A DNA stretch of 64,000 nucleotides from Symbiodinium microadriaticum. Its lineage: Eukaryota > Sar > Dinophyceae > Suessiales > Symbiodiniaceae. A program made the translations under genes and the position numbers. Every line of letters starts with the position of its first letter. Positions within the stretch are counted from its first letter, which is position 1. Location: contig LSRX01000081.1 of NCBI GenBank assembly GCA_001939145.1, positions 1,093,016 through 1,157,015 of the forward strand, read 5' to 3'. Below are positions 44,186 to 55,990 of this stretch, in pieces. The notes beneath the pieces are model-generated. The model ran no database searches and had not been told where the DNA came from. It saw only the letters and a list, made by a program, of their open reading frames with translations.

Positions 44186-46849
44186 CTATGGTTGGCCCTC
44201 TGACGCCAGCAAGGAACGAGCCTCTCCCTCGCCAGAGTTCGGCCGCTCCTGCAGCCTGGCATGGCTGAAGCGTCCTGCTTGGACCTGCTCTCGAAGTAGG
44301 ACTAAATGCAAGAGGAGGCCCACGGCAGCTAGCGAGCAAAGGGCGATGTTGTGTGGCGTGACGATCTCCTCCACGAAGTCTGGGCTGAAGTGGGCCTGGT
44401 ACACGACGGCCATCCAGGCTGCCAGAAACGCTGCTAAACGCAGCAGGGCTAGCTGCCGAAGCAGCGATGGAGAGAGGAAGGTGGTGACGTTCAGCACGAG
44501 GGTGAAGGGCACGTAAATGAGGAAGCTTACGAGGCACCTGGCCAGGCCGGCACCGCGACCGAGCCCTATCCAGCCAGCTTCGTGGAGCAGAGCGGTTTCT
44601 TGTCGGCAGAAACGCATTTCGGCCCACCCAATAAAGCTATTCGCACCGCTCGCATAGCTTCCTGCTGACCAGATCATGAGATCACACGCATCCTCAAAGC
44701 TTGCACTGAAGCTGGTCGTGTCGGTCTGCACAAGCGCAGACATGCCGCCAGCCTTCAGGTCCAATGCCCAGTCTTGCCCAGCCAGGAACACGTGCTCGCC
44801 TGCAATGCAAACTTTGTCGCCCTTGTCCAGGCCGTCCGTCGTGACGATCCAGTTGCCCTCGAGGCTTTGGAAGGAGCGGAAGTGAAGAACCAAGGTGGAC
44901 AGTGCTACGGCACCGGCGAGGCAGGGGAGGCCCCAGGGCCTGGTGGCCGAGGCGAAGAGAACGACGACCAAGGCCGCAAGCACCTCTGAAATGTGGAATG
45001 CGAGGATCCTGAATGAAGACATGCGCCGAAGATGTGATAAGTCCTCGCACTCGTGGATGGCCTTCTTGTCGAGGTCATGTGCTAACAGCGACAGGCAGGC
45101 GACGGAGAGGCCAACGCTGGCCCACTTCAAGCCGGCAGAGGCTGGGCTGAGCTCTGGCACATCGGCCAGGTTGCCCGCCACCGCCAAGGCGTCGGCGGTT
45201 ACCAGGAGGCTGAGGACGGACTCCAGGCCCTCGACCATCTTCTGCCTGAGCAAGGTCTCCGTCTTCACGCCCTTGGCGTAGCTCTCCAGTCCCTCTGCGA
45301 CCTGACCAGAAGTGCCGAACGTGAAAAAGTTCAGCATTGCACGTCCTGGGCGTGCTTGCTGCAAAGTAGCTGATGCAATTCCATTGAATATCAACCCGCA
45401 GAGGAGGCAAGCCATCCACAAGAAGTATCTCCGCTTCACCAAATCTATGAAGTTCAAGACATCAAGGATCACATCTGCAAGCGGAAGCACAGTATCCTTC
45501 ACCAGACCCAGTGTTGTGACTCTGCGGCTTGCGGCTGCCTCCAGCAGCGGCTGGCACTCCTCACACGGCACCTTAGTCAACTCGACCTTCTGGGAGACCC
45601 GGTCGGCGGGGAAGTAGGCAAGCACCGTCGCCGCCGGGCCGAAGACCTCGTCGTGCCGCACACCTGTTAGTAGCAGGGCTTCAACGGCCTGCGCCTCTTC
45701 AAGGATGGGCCGTGCAGCTGGCAGCTCGGCCAGATGCAGAAGGTATGCCACGGCAGGCGAACGGGTGGCTCTGTCGCTTCGGTCTTCGCGGAGCACCCGA
45801 CAGACTGCATCGATGGCATCGGGGTCTTGCAGCTTGTGGCGCAGATCCTCGGAGATGCCACTGCCCAAGCTGCCCAACGCCGCGCAGCAGAACCTACGAA
45901 CGCTACCTGATCCCTCGACAGCCAGAGCGCGCTGCAGGGCAGCTCCGAGGCCGCCCACGGCACCGGCTCGGAGCAGCTCCTCCTTCACCTCCGGTGGCCC
46001 GCCGGCCAGGTTGTTGAGGAGGAGGCAGCCCCACTCTTGAAATCCTTCGGACTCCTGCAGCACCTCCAGGCAGGAGAGCAGTTTCGGCACGGGCCCGGCA
46101 GCCGCCACAGCCCGCTTGGCCTCTGGGCCACCCGCGCCATAGCAACTCAACAGGAGAGCAATCGTCTCAGCAGAAGCGGCCGCTGCGAGCGGCTCTGGAG
46201 CCTCGGCAAGACCCTGCAGGCGGGCCACAAGAAGTGCCACGATAGCAGCATCCTCATCCCGAAGCAAAGCCTCGCTGGCGATGTAGCTGTTGCGCTGGAT
46301 TGCACTCTGATACATCCGAAAAAGGACTTCCACGGCCGCGTCGAAGAGACGATGGTCATCCGACTGTTCTTGGATGGCCACTCGCACGGGGGCGATGAGC
46401 CCGTGCTCCATCAGACTAACTGCCCGCTGCATTATCTCCGCCTCCTCCTCCTTCTCGAAGATGTGGTCGAGCGCAGCTCGGCAGGCTTCGAGCTGCAAGG
46501 CCCGATCTTGCGGGTGGGCTTGCATGGCGGCGACGATGGCGGCCGCTGCCAGGTGCGGGTCCCAGGAGCCCCCCTGCATCGCTTCCAGGCCTCTCAGCTG
46601 CAGTGCAGCGTCTGCGGGCTGCTCCGCCATCTTTCGTAGGAGCTCGTCCACCGTCTCCTCCTCCTCCTCCGCGGAGGCCTCCTCCATTTCCGAGCCCTTC
46701 TCTTCCGACGAGATCCTCTCTGCTTTGAAGCCTTCCTGTACCTCCCATCCCGAAGCATCTTGTTTGCCCTCCGTGTTCGCCTCCGTCGGAGGCCGCAATG
46801 CAGGTGTGACGGCAACCGCCGAGAGGCAGCACAGCACTCGGCCCGGCAT
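44186..46849 (-). CDS. Armadillo-repeat multi-pass membrane protein, intact copy D
   Basis: 887 residues without introns. The start MPGRVLCC is chosen because the context is GCCGCCATG and all copies share it; the frame is open 40 codons further. Order: weakly hydrophobic signal-like N-terminus (1-20), acidic region (48-67), armadillo/HEAT-like helical repeats (about 68-440, e.g. AAIVAAMQAHP, ELLRAGAVGGLGAAL), then about six hydrophobic segments (453-657), a soluble stretch with GNWIVT and GMSALVQTD (660-745), and three more hydrophobic segments (770-852). Residues 450-600 resemble the XK-related scramblase pattern: LPLADVILDVL, then a Trp/Leu-rich segment, then KMVEGLESVLSLL, then LSVACLSLLAHDL. 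That resemblance is by eye and remote. It may be a membrane-anchored scaffold. It is the only unbroken member in the window. Unlike other units, the Cys/TM module is missing from its 3' side. Confidence 0.8.
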   Translation of the reverse strand: MPGRVLCCLSAVAVTPALRPPTEANTEGKQDASGWEVQEGFKAERISSEEKGSEMEEASAEEEEETVDELLRKMAEQPADAALQLRGLEAMQGGSWDPHLAAAAIVAAMQAHPQDRALQLEACRAALDHIFEKEEEAEIMQRAVSLMEHGLIAPVRVAIQEQSDDHRLFDAAVEVLFRMYQSAIQRNSYIASEALLRDEDAAIVALLVARLQGLAEAPEPLAAAASAETIALLLSCYGAGGPEAKRAVAAAGPVPKLLSCLEVLQESEGFQEWGCLLLNNLAGGPPEVKEELLRAGAVGGLGAALQRALAVEGSGSVRRFCCAALGSLGSGISEDLRHKLQDPDAIDAVCRVLREDRSDRATRSPAVAYLLHLAELPAARPILEEAQAVEALLLTGVRHDEVFGPAATVLAYFPADRVSQKVELTKVPCEECQPLLEAAASRRVTTLGLVKDTVLPLADVILDVLNFIDLVKRRYFLWMACLLCGLIFNGIASATLQQARPGRAMLNFFTFGTSGQVAEGLESYAKGVKTETLLRQKMVEGLESVLSLLVTADALAVAGNLADVPELSPASAGLKWASVGLSVACLSLLAHDLDKKAIHECEDLSHLRRMSSFRILAFHISEVLAALVVVLFASATRPWGLPCLAGAVALSTLVLHFRSFQSLEGNWIVTTDGLDKGDKVCIAGEHVFLAGQDWALDLKAGGMSALVQTDTTSFSASFEDACDLMIWSAGSYASGANSFIGWAEMRFCRQETALLHEAGWIGLGRGAGLARCLVSFLIYVPFTLVLNVTTFLSPSLLRQLALLRLAAFLAAWMAVVYQAHFSPDFVEEIVTPHNIALCSLAAVGLLLHLVLLREQVQAGRFSHARLQERPNSGEGEARSLLASEGQP

Positions 46850-49221
46850 GGCGGCTCCCGATGCTAGGATCTCACCTTTCCCTTTCAAGCTTGAGAGGGA
46901 AAATCTTGCCTGCAGGTGAGGCCCTTCAAAGTCGGCCATGATCTGCCATGGTGGAATGCCTTTCGACACATCTGCACAAGGATGCTCCGAGCTCTTGCAT
47001 GATTATTCTTGTGCCTGAAGCCTTTGCCCCCTGGAAACCTCAAACCTCGAACCCGCCCTGCAGACTGAAACCTGTCTCAGGCTCCGGGGAAGCGACCACT
47101 GCGTCAGGGATAGCTTGACAAACATCACGCAGGAGACGACTACCTGCGATTTCATAGGGTTCTGCTTCAACGGCCTCACAGGACAAGCAGCTCCTGGGAT
47201 AGATGTGACTGTAGTGTTCTGAACTGTTCTGTTCCGCCGAAGGGACTCAACTTCCCAAGGAATGAGGCTGATGGGGCAGCTCTTGACCGCTCGGTAAGAA
47301 CACAAATTGGCTGTCAGTGGTCGCTAGTTTCGAAGTCATGGTTGTTGCCTTTCGCGGCTCCGGCTCAGAATCCAAACGGTCCATGCGAGCCTAGAGAGTT
47401 CTATCATTCACAACGGAATCATGCTAGGCCGCTGATGCCTCGAAATTGCGGTGAGGAGGGGAAGGAAGAGGTGAAGGCAGGCATGGCAATCGCCCAGGCG
47501 ATGGCGACGGCGATGGTGTTTAGGCCGGCGGTGATGTCGTGACGATGAAGATGGCTGTGGCGCAGCTGCTTTTGCCAAACGGAAGAAGATCTTGGACCGT
47601 TGTAAAACCAGCATGCAACNGAAAGCTGATCCCTTTAAGCTCCTGAAGCATAAACCTGAAGTCCAGATCATCCAACGCCGAAGGCTTCCACTTGAACCAG
47701 CTCTTCAGGGACAGCCCCTGGACAACTTAGCCTCGATTCTGCGAGCCTGCTTGTCGAAGAAAGGGTCGGCGGCTTTCGCCCCTGGGGTGCTACAGTACAC
47801 CGGCCTGGGACCACTGGGTGGGCTAGAGCTTATAAGTTGTAGAGTTTGGATTCTAGAGGCTCCCGGATTAAGGCGATCAAGATCCACCTTAGGATGCTCG
47901 AGCGAGGAGGACCTGAACCTTTGGCGGAAGTGACGACCTGGAAAAGTTGGACGCCCCGTCGTCAAACTTGAAGCCCTTAGCCTGTGGACTATGCCGAAAT
48001 CCATCCGAGGTACTGATCGCTTTCTGAGGTCCCCACAGATGATTCCGGCTCATGAAGGTCTGTATCCTCAGCTCTGATGCAAAGCCTCGGAGTCCGGCGG
48101 GGACCAATGAGTCGCAAAGGGCCTCTTGACGGACGGATCAGAACGGCAGGTGTTGAGCTGAAGTGAATATCTGGCCCAAGCTCCTTAGCGCTTGGCGATC
48201 CATCAAGGGATGATAGTTGGAAGGACTTCCTGTTTAAAAGCGAAACCATCACAGCCACGTGTGAATTACTGCAGGGCCTTACCCCAAGAAAGCCAAATTC
48301 TGAAGCCACCATCACCCACGACATTTCCCTGCAACGCCGGGTAGCCTCAGGCTGTATGTCAGGCACCACGGCTGAAATCTAGGGCACAAGGTCCTCGAAC
48401 CCCGCGAAAGGCGAGGCCCATGCAATCCATGCCGCGGCTGCACTCCTCGGTGACAGTAGAAATGAAAAGCCAATGCTAAGGGTCCCGGGTTTTGTGCTTA
48501 TAGAGAGTTTCGAAAGTAACCAAACGGGTTCAGAAGCCTTTGCGCCATTCCCCAAGCTGCAACGTCCGCCGTTGAAAAGCCCACGAGACTGCAACTCGAC
48601 GGTCTGGCACCTCTCAGCCTTAACTAACCCCCAAACACCGCAAAGACAGAACCGGGTCTCTTGGGCCGTGGCGTGTGTCGTCGTCTGAAACACGCAAGAC
48701 TCCCAGAGGTATGAGAGGACTACAATCACCGTGAGCCGGGTGATCCTGTCATGCGACGACAAGACTACACCAGAAGAAAGAAAGCTCACACAGTGGGGAC
48801 TACGCAAACTTTCGATGTCAGGCCCTGACGATCTTCATGCAGGCACTCTGGTTTTGTCTCTCTCAGGCTTCTGTAGAGTTTTCGTGTAGGATTCACGTTT
48901 AGCGCTTTCGGGCACAAGGCCTCGGATCATCCAAGATATGCTCGAAGCAAGAACCAAAGCAGCCGGAAAGCGACGGCCAGGAGGCAACCCTGTCTGCGGA
49001 CTGAGCAATAAGCATGTCCAAGCCCGAAGCAGTGCCCAACTGTTGAAAGGAAGGGGTCAACATAGGAGCCAATTTAGGGCCGCGTGTTTCGGGCTTCAGG
49101 TTTAAGGTTCAGAGTTTGAAGCTGTCGCCACACGAAGCCTCACAGCCGAAGTTGCAGAAACCCATAAGACCATACCCTGAGCCCCCTCGAACCATATCCC
49201 ACACCTCAAGCACAAGCAAAA
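46850..49221. repeat. 5' flank block of armadillo gene, copy 3
   Basis: Homologous to 16351-18955. Identical to unit C up to the N at 47620. Comparison with 62215-62250 shows that about 20 bases (after GCATGCAAC) are missing at this N. Contains the near-palindrome at 46880-46899. Confidence 0.75.
47620..47620. other. Single-N join
   Basis: Replaces about 20 bases that are present at the same place in the copies at 36960 and 62217, so one N denotes an unsized gap. Confidence 0.85.
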
Positions 49222-49253
49222 GCCTAAACCCTAAACCCCTAAACCCTAAACCC
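49222..49253 (-). repeat. CCCTAAA array
   Basis: Short array ending the flank block; four or five units. Confidence 0.85.
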
Positions 49254-50030
49254 GTTTGGGGGCAAGGGGGCACTGGCGTCTTCGACGACGAAGGCAGCCG
49301 TCCAAGAGTGTGAAGGACAGCTGAAGAAGAATCGGCACACAGCGGTCTTCGAAGTCTAGATACCCTTGGCCCTAGCACCTAGTCCAGATTATTTTCGATG
49401 ATTGCAATGCAACCTCAACAGCCGGAGCTTCAAACCCAACGCCAGGTCCTGCTTCGCGGAGTCTGCACAGGGCCTCAGGCGACGGCCGAGACCGGAATTC
49501 CGAAATAAGAGGAGCAAACGTAGGTTTCGCAAGGTAGTTGCAACATACAAAGACTGTTCCCGAGGACAAAGCCTTTCGAAACCATCAGTCACATCAAGAA
49601 CCAGACGAAGCACCATGATGACGATGCCGTTGTTGTCAGGGGGATGATGATGATGATGATGATGATGGTGCTGACGGCGGTCGTGTTGATGACAGTGCGG
49701 TGATGCTTGCTGTGATGGCGGCGATGATGAAGATTACGGTGACAGGATGTGACAGGGACGAACAAGAACGATGGCAGCAGTTCGTGAGTACACGGTTCAC
49801 ACCAATACTGAACTTGTACGGACGCTCGCTACGAAGTCGCATGCTTAACAGGCTTAACATGACCATGCAGTTCATGGAAACCAAAGACTGGTCAATATGA
49901 CCGGGATACATCAACCTATAATTAGACAGCGCAGTCCCACACCCGAAACCAAGGCCCAAAGGCGCAGTAGGCGACTCTGAGACCCTGAAACCCTTTACCC
50001 ACAACCCTTTAAACCCCAAAAACCCTCCTG
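49254..50030. repeat. Block with GAT trinucleotide tract, copy 3
   Basis: Homologous to 38468-39270. It contains a purer (GAT)n run at about 49643-49668. No gene supported. Confidence 0.6.
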
Positions 50031-50419
50031 CTAAAAGCCTTATAAGAAAGGCGCAACAGGCTGATGGCCCCTCGGGTGCCGGCTGCAAGATGCAAGGGCC
50101 GTCTCGGCGCTCACGTGCGGCGGACCGAGCCGTCCTCTTCTGGTCTCGAGGGTTTCGGGGTGGAGGGCTTTGCTGTGACTCCGAGTCCTGGAGCTCGAGG
50201 CTTTGAGTTTTGGGATTCCGTGATTGAGGTTTTGAGCACCATGCAATGGGGTGGTGGAGCTTTCGACGCTAACGATGCTAGTGAGGATCTAGGTGGCATC
50301 GGGTCCAGGAGCGAAGCGTGGCTCAATCTAGTCCTCCGTTGTCCGGCTGCACCTCAATGATGCATGATCTTGTCTTCTCGCCGTCCCCACCTGACATGTG
50401 GCACAGGCGAAGCGGCTCC

Positions 50420-52010
50420 GAGTGGATTTCTGCAGCCGAACACACGTACTGCGCAGGCCATCAATGCATTGAAATAGTGTTCCTCTGCTCTGCACTTCTC
50501 GAATTTCAGGCTCAAGGCCCTCTTGGACCCAGTGCACCAAAGCATCATGCAGTCAAGAGGCCCGAATGGCTCAAGAAGTAGAGTTAGGTCTGGCGAGCAT
50601 CTTGCGTCATAGACCCCCTAAACCCTAAACCGTACATAAGGACCATTGAAGAACAACTGTTGCCCTAAGCCCTAAACCCTAGACCGCATTGCGGCCTCTC
50701 TCCGAATCCCTACCCGGCCAAGCTGCATCCATTCGCCCAGCAGGGCGCCACTTCTACCCGGACATCGCCATGCTGCGCCGCGGGTTTCGGGTCTTCTCGG
50801 TGGCTTGTTCGGTTTTTGAAGCCTGGGGCTTCAAAGCTTAGGGTCTAGGGGGGTTAGCCACAAAGTGCCTAGAGTCTAGTGGGAGCTCGCCCTTCTGTCA
50901 GGTTTTTGGAGCTTTGGGAAATACTCACTGACCCTACAATGCACACAGATCCACATGTGAAAACCCCCGAAACCTGGACTGCGTCTGCGTCGCTGCCGGC
51001 CGACGGAAGCAGCAAGCAAAGAGCAATTGCTCAAGATTCTGCTGTCCACTGTGGTTTAGGGTGTCGGGTTTGGGTCCTTGGTTCCTTCTCCATCCAAGAA
51101 AGCTCAGAAACATGCATCGGCCAAGAGAGCCATTGAATTGAAGGGTCTGGCAGTAGAGTTTCTGCAGGTGGCAGACCTGTAGAGTGGAGACACAAGCAGA
51201 AAAAAAAAAAACACACACACACACACACCTCGCAAGCGTGTGCACTAACTCGTAACTCGTAAACTAAGAATGCTCGATCCCATTGCACAGATGTTGTTCA
51301 ACATCGCTGTGCGACCGACCGTTGCCGTGCTGTCGAAGTTCAGTTTCCGGGCCTAGGGAAGAACATAGCCACACTTTACAAGCAGCATGCAAATAGTACA
51401 AGACGATGCCGGCATGCTCGCGATGGCAGCGGCCCCGACTCACGGGAGAGGAACCACGATAGAAGCAGGCATCACAAGAAGAGGTGTGGCATGCTGAGTC
51501 CGTCTTCTCCGCTATGCCTCACAGAATGGCAGAGCAACTAAAGTGAACCCCCAAAGGGAACTATTAAAAAAGGAAAAACTCATTGATATTCTGGCCTCAG
51601 GCTATGGGCGCTCAGGCGGGAATGTGCAGGCTGATGCGACCAGCTCTCAAGTAGCCTTGTTTGTTTGTAGCTGTTGCAAAAAGGTTGGCCTGGGTTCATC
51701 GGCGTCTTGATATGTGCATAGACCCTGTTGAAGCCAAACAATGCAAACTCCTGAACCGCTTCAGCTTGGACCCACAGCAAGCATCATTGTTTTTAAGAGC
51801 TTCAAAATGCCACGGTGAAATCAGCGCATCGCATTGCGAGGCATTTGCGTTCCCCCATTCTCGTGCACAAGCGGCACTCGTTCTTCTCGCATACAACCTG
51901 AAAACACCAAGTCTAAACGCCGCAACCCCAGATCAGCCCAAATCCTGGACCGCAAACCCTACACCCCTAACCCGGGATCCTGAAACCAGTGGCAACTACG
52001 GCTCAGTGCT
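50420..52010 (+). pseudogene. Exon-like fragments of unrecognised plus-strand gene, copy 4
   Basis: Fourth copy of the module. Bases 51100-51180 read KAQKHASAKRAIELKGLAVE then FLQVADL and a stop, the longest version of this stretch. An (A)n(CA)n run at about 51200-51228 follows. An extra A in the run near 51566 shifts the LIDILASGYGRSGG stretch. The KRLAWVHRRLD frame at 51661-52131 is 156 codons. No family recognised. Confidence 0.35.
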
Positions 52011-52739
52011 TTCGGATTGGGTGATTCGGGCGCTCGAGGCTGAAGCGAGGTGGTCTTCAGGCTTCGGGTTTCTTTCGAAAGGTACCTCATGGAGCCCAAT
52101 AAGACCTACTTCGAAAAGTATACGGCGCTGAACCCTAAACCCTAACCCTGAACCGGTTGTTGTACTCATGGACGATTCATGGACTCTTGGACAGCAAAAG
52201 GGCCGCGCAGGCTTCCTCCAAGTGCCGACTACGGCAATACTTGTGTGAGACTGGCACGGTGGCGTGTAAGACTCTCGTCAACGCTGGGAGTTGCTCAAAA
52301 CCACGATGGGACGGCCTTTCAGTCACTGCCTCTGCTGCCAAACCATGAACGAATGAATTTTCTCCAAGCCTTGAAGCCTAAACTGGGTCCCGAGACCTAC
52401 TGTTGAGAAACTCCCACAGACAAGTAGAAGCCAGCAAGTTGGAACTTGAAAACGACGGTCACACTCGTAGAGTTCAGGCTGAAGTGTGTCGGGTTTTCTC
52501 CCATAAAGCACGAAACATCACACCTCAAACCCTAAACCCCAACCCCGAAATCTGGACCCCTTGACGCCTGGTAGAGCCCTGCAGAACCTTTGCAGAACCC
52601 TCCGTACAGAGCCCTTCTGCCACAATCCTTCGCGAGCCCTAAGCCCCAAGCCCTAAAGCCCTAAAGCCCTAAAGCCCTCGAAGCCCTAAAGCCCTCGAAG
52701 CCCTAAGGCCCTAAAGTTGTTCCAACGGTCCTGGCTTCT

Positions 52740-55700
52740 GCTGCAAGGACTCGGCCATTTCGGGGCCTACTGCCGCCTGTGGAGGCTCCGAAGATTCCAG
52801 TAAGGGTCTTTAGGGTTTAGGTTTTTCGTCTACAGAGGGTTTAGAGTTGAGGGTTGTGGTTGACGGCAGGTTTAAGGAGAATGGTTTAAGGTTGCACTTG
52901 AGCTGAAGCATTCGAGGGTCTGCGCTTTCGGCTCCAGTTTTGCGACCTCGGAAATTCCGGGAGAAGGGTTTAGGCCCCCTAGGCCCCGTGGGATTCTAGG
53001 CCGCCAGGACTTCAGTTGAGTTTTCAGCTCGAATCCCGAACCCGATTCCAAACACCACCGTTTTGGTCCCTGGGGTGGAAGCTGACCTCGCCCACCCTTT
53101 CGTACAAAAGCCCTCCTCTAGGTCAGCTTTCAAAAAATGAGAGGTGCATCCCCGTGGAGTCTTCGGGGCCGTGTGTCAGAAAGCACCGAATTAGATTCAA
53201 AACGTGCCGTGTGACGTCTGCCCCACGAGAGGCTTCTCCAAATTCCCCCTTGAGGGGAAGATTGGGCGTGCATCTGTGCAAGCCCGTGGCGAAATCACAT
53301 CCTGCTCCCAACGGAAAGTTTCGGAAAGATGTGGATGATGGGCTGGGGAAAGGACCTCTCAGCACCCGGGACATGAAACTGCATCCAACTGCTCATTTCG
53401 TCACGGGATCCTGCGTCTAGAACCTCCTAAACATTTGAGTGCTGATTCGCGCACTGCGAATTCGCACAGCAGGCTCATGGAAGAGCAGGGTATCTTGGTC
53501 GAACCCGGTTTGGGTGGGCAGCCTCCCAAACTTCTGAGGCTTGAGGCCTCAGTTGTCGTGTTTGAGGTCCACCTTGTCTTGTTGACTAATCTGGGCTCCT
53601 ATGGTACCTAATTTTTCGACCTTCAGCCGTGAACTCTCAAGGCTCCGAGCGAACCTTAACAAATCCCTGCTCTGCCCCACTCAGGGCGCAGATGGCTCAG
53701 GCCTGGCACGAGGCTTCAGGACTTTTTGGGTGATTTCATACGGGCACGACACAAATATTTCTACGGGGGCGCATACTTTGGACTTACAGCCGATGGCCTT
53801 TAAAAAAGCTTCTCACCTTCCTCAAGGCTCTTGAAGCCTCTAAGGCCTGAGATGGATGGGGCGTAGCACTGAGGAAGCGCAGTTCAGGGAGACCCTAAAA
53901 CCCCCTAAAGCGGTAAAGGGCCTCGCTCTTGAGAAACGAACTTCGGAGCCTTAGTTGTAGGATAGGGCTTTTGGATGTACTGTATTGTAGTATTGTCATT
54001 ACCATTGCAACAAGGAGCCCCAAGGAGTAGTGCTGGCCATTATTTCGGCCCCTGAAGTACGATGCAAGGAATTTCTGACACTCCCATTCACTTAAAAAAA
54101 ACACTTCGACCCAGCCGGTGTCAGACCCACGATCCCTGCTGTAAGCCCTCTAGAAAAATGCACAACCCTTCAGAAAACCATGAACACGATCGTTGCACCA
54201 AGCCGGGAAACCCAAAACCCTGAGCCCCGACCCTCCCAAACCATACACTCCCAAAAAAAAACCTACGGGCCTCTGCCGCAGTAAACTCCCTGAGGGCCCC
54301 TCAAAACAGCATCCTACAACCCTTTCCACACACCCCTGGAGAACCCTTCAAAGCCCCCCCCTCTTTGATGTTTAATATACTTAAAATTCATCTTTATAAA
54401 TTTAATGTATATAATGACGAAACCCTGATACCGCCGCTAGAAAAGTGACCCCGAAGAGCTCGGATCCTGGTCGGCATCCTTCAGCGCCTCGGGGAGGGCA
54501 ACCGAGCTGAGCTACGGCTGATGATACAACTCCTGCATTACCCATAAGAAGGAAGATGCCATAATTCGGGTCCTTAAGATAATGCAGGAAGGATCAGGGG
54601 CTCTTCTCGGGCCTCCTCTAAAAAATCCAAGGGCTTTTTGGGATAACGGGGCGGAGTAAGCAGTAGGGTGTTCTAGGTTCCATGCCGGGTTCCTTTCAGG
54701 GCTCCTTTAAGAAAGTTAAGGCATCCTGTGAGCAGAGCGGATCATCTAACATCGAAAAAACATTCCGAAGTCCTCGGACGTTAAGCCCTCTTAGTCCCAA
54801 CTGGCAGTATTGGTACTCTCGAAACTCGAAAGAAAGAGAGACTGAGCTGCCCCGAAGCTTGGCCGGTTTAGAACTTCCGTGGGTTAAGGGCTTGAAGTGT
54901 GTATGGGAGGGTTTCTTTTAGGGTCCCCTTTATAAGGGTGCCGTACTATATTTGGGACCCAAGACGGAACACTATTTTAGAGAACTACCCAAAACGAGAG
55001 TGCGACTTAGGCCTTAAGGTTTTTGAGGTTTACCGGGCTTGGGGGGCCCCATTCGGGGCAATCCTCAGACTCCCGAGCCGGAAGATCAAGCTAACGACCT
55101 AGACTGCAACCGTATAGTAACCTTATAATTGTAACCTGTAACCTTATAGTAACCTTATAGTAGCCTTATAGCAGCCTTATAGCAGCCTTATCGCAGCCTT
55201 GCAGTAATCGTTTAATCTGGGCTCCCAGCCGGGAGCGTTATAGCGGTTGTGTGGGCGCCGGTTGAAACGGCCTGCAAGCACATATCTTCTCAGAACCTTT
55301 AGGCTTTTGTTTGCCATTCGGTGCAGGATGAAGGGGGTTCATGCCCCCCTCCCCCCTTCTCACAAAACACAGCAAAGGATACTCCTGCTGGGAGTGGAGG
55401 ATTTCAGCATGACCGAGGGGGTTTGGGGGCTTTGCGACATAGGATTTAAGCAGCCGGGAAGGTACCCCTTAACGTGCGTACCCTCATAACTCATAACCTT
55501 GATAGTATCCTTACAGTCTACTTGTGGTATCCCATTGATGCCCTTATGGTAGCCCCTACGGTACCCTTATTGTAACCCTAAAAGAAGGAGCTCCGGCCGA
55601 AGACGAGCCTCTGATCCACTGGCGACCGAAGCGCCTGAGCTGTCGGTGCTCCACTCCCGAAACCCAAAGCCCGACAAGCCGCAACTTGCGAAAGCTGAAG

Positions 55701-55990
55701 AATCTCCCTCTGTGAAACCCTTATAGAAACACAGGCGGTATTCATGATAAGAATACCGAGCACCTTCCTAGTACATCTCGTAAAATAGTAGCATCACGAA
55801 TAAGAAAAGGATCTCCTTTGATTTCCATGGTCATAGCTGGGCCCCTGGCTGCTCCCTCTCTGCTTCCTGGGTGGAGGGGCACCGGGGGGCGCAGGATCTT
55901 GGCAGGAATTTAGGGTTCGGGGCTCTGAGTTGCAGAAGTGGCTGTTGTCTTAGGGTCTTGGGCGCTACGGAAGTAGGGGCTTTGGATAAG
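52740..55990. other. Single-copy DNA, no gene recognised
   Basis: After about 52930 nothing here recurs in the window. The 134-codon plus frame at 53016-53420 and the 79-codon frame at 54682-54921 have no visible domain. A short AT-rich stretch lies at 54366-54420. I see no tRNA, rRNA or transposase. Confidence 0.45.
55108..55210. repeat. Short tandem repeat, CCTTATAGTAA type
   Basis: Units of about 11-12 bp (TAACCTTATAG, then CAGCCTTATAG variants), drifting progressively along the array. Similar TACCCTTAT words recur around 55500-55580. Confidence 0.75.

Noticed and set aside
46890..46920. Degenerate spliced leader upstream of the armadillo genes
   Set aside because: The stretch on minus around ATTTTCCCTCTCAAG resembles the 3' half of the leader only with a two-base insertion and mismatches, and its similarity is better explained by the palindrome.
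54119..54500. tRNA-like stretches
   Set aside because: Minus-strand words resembling a D arm (TAGCTCAGC) and part of a T arm occur near 54440-54520 and 54120-54160, but there is no proper T loop, acceptor stem or anticodon arm.
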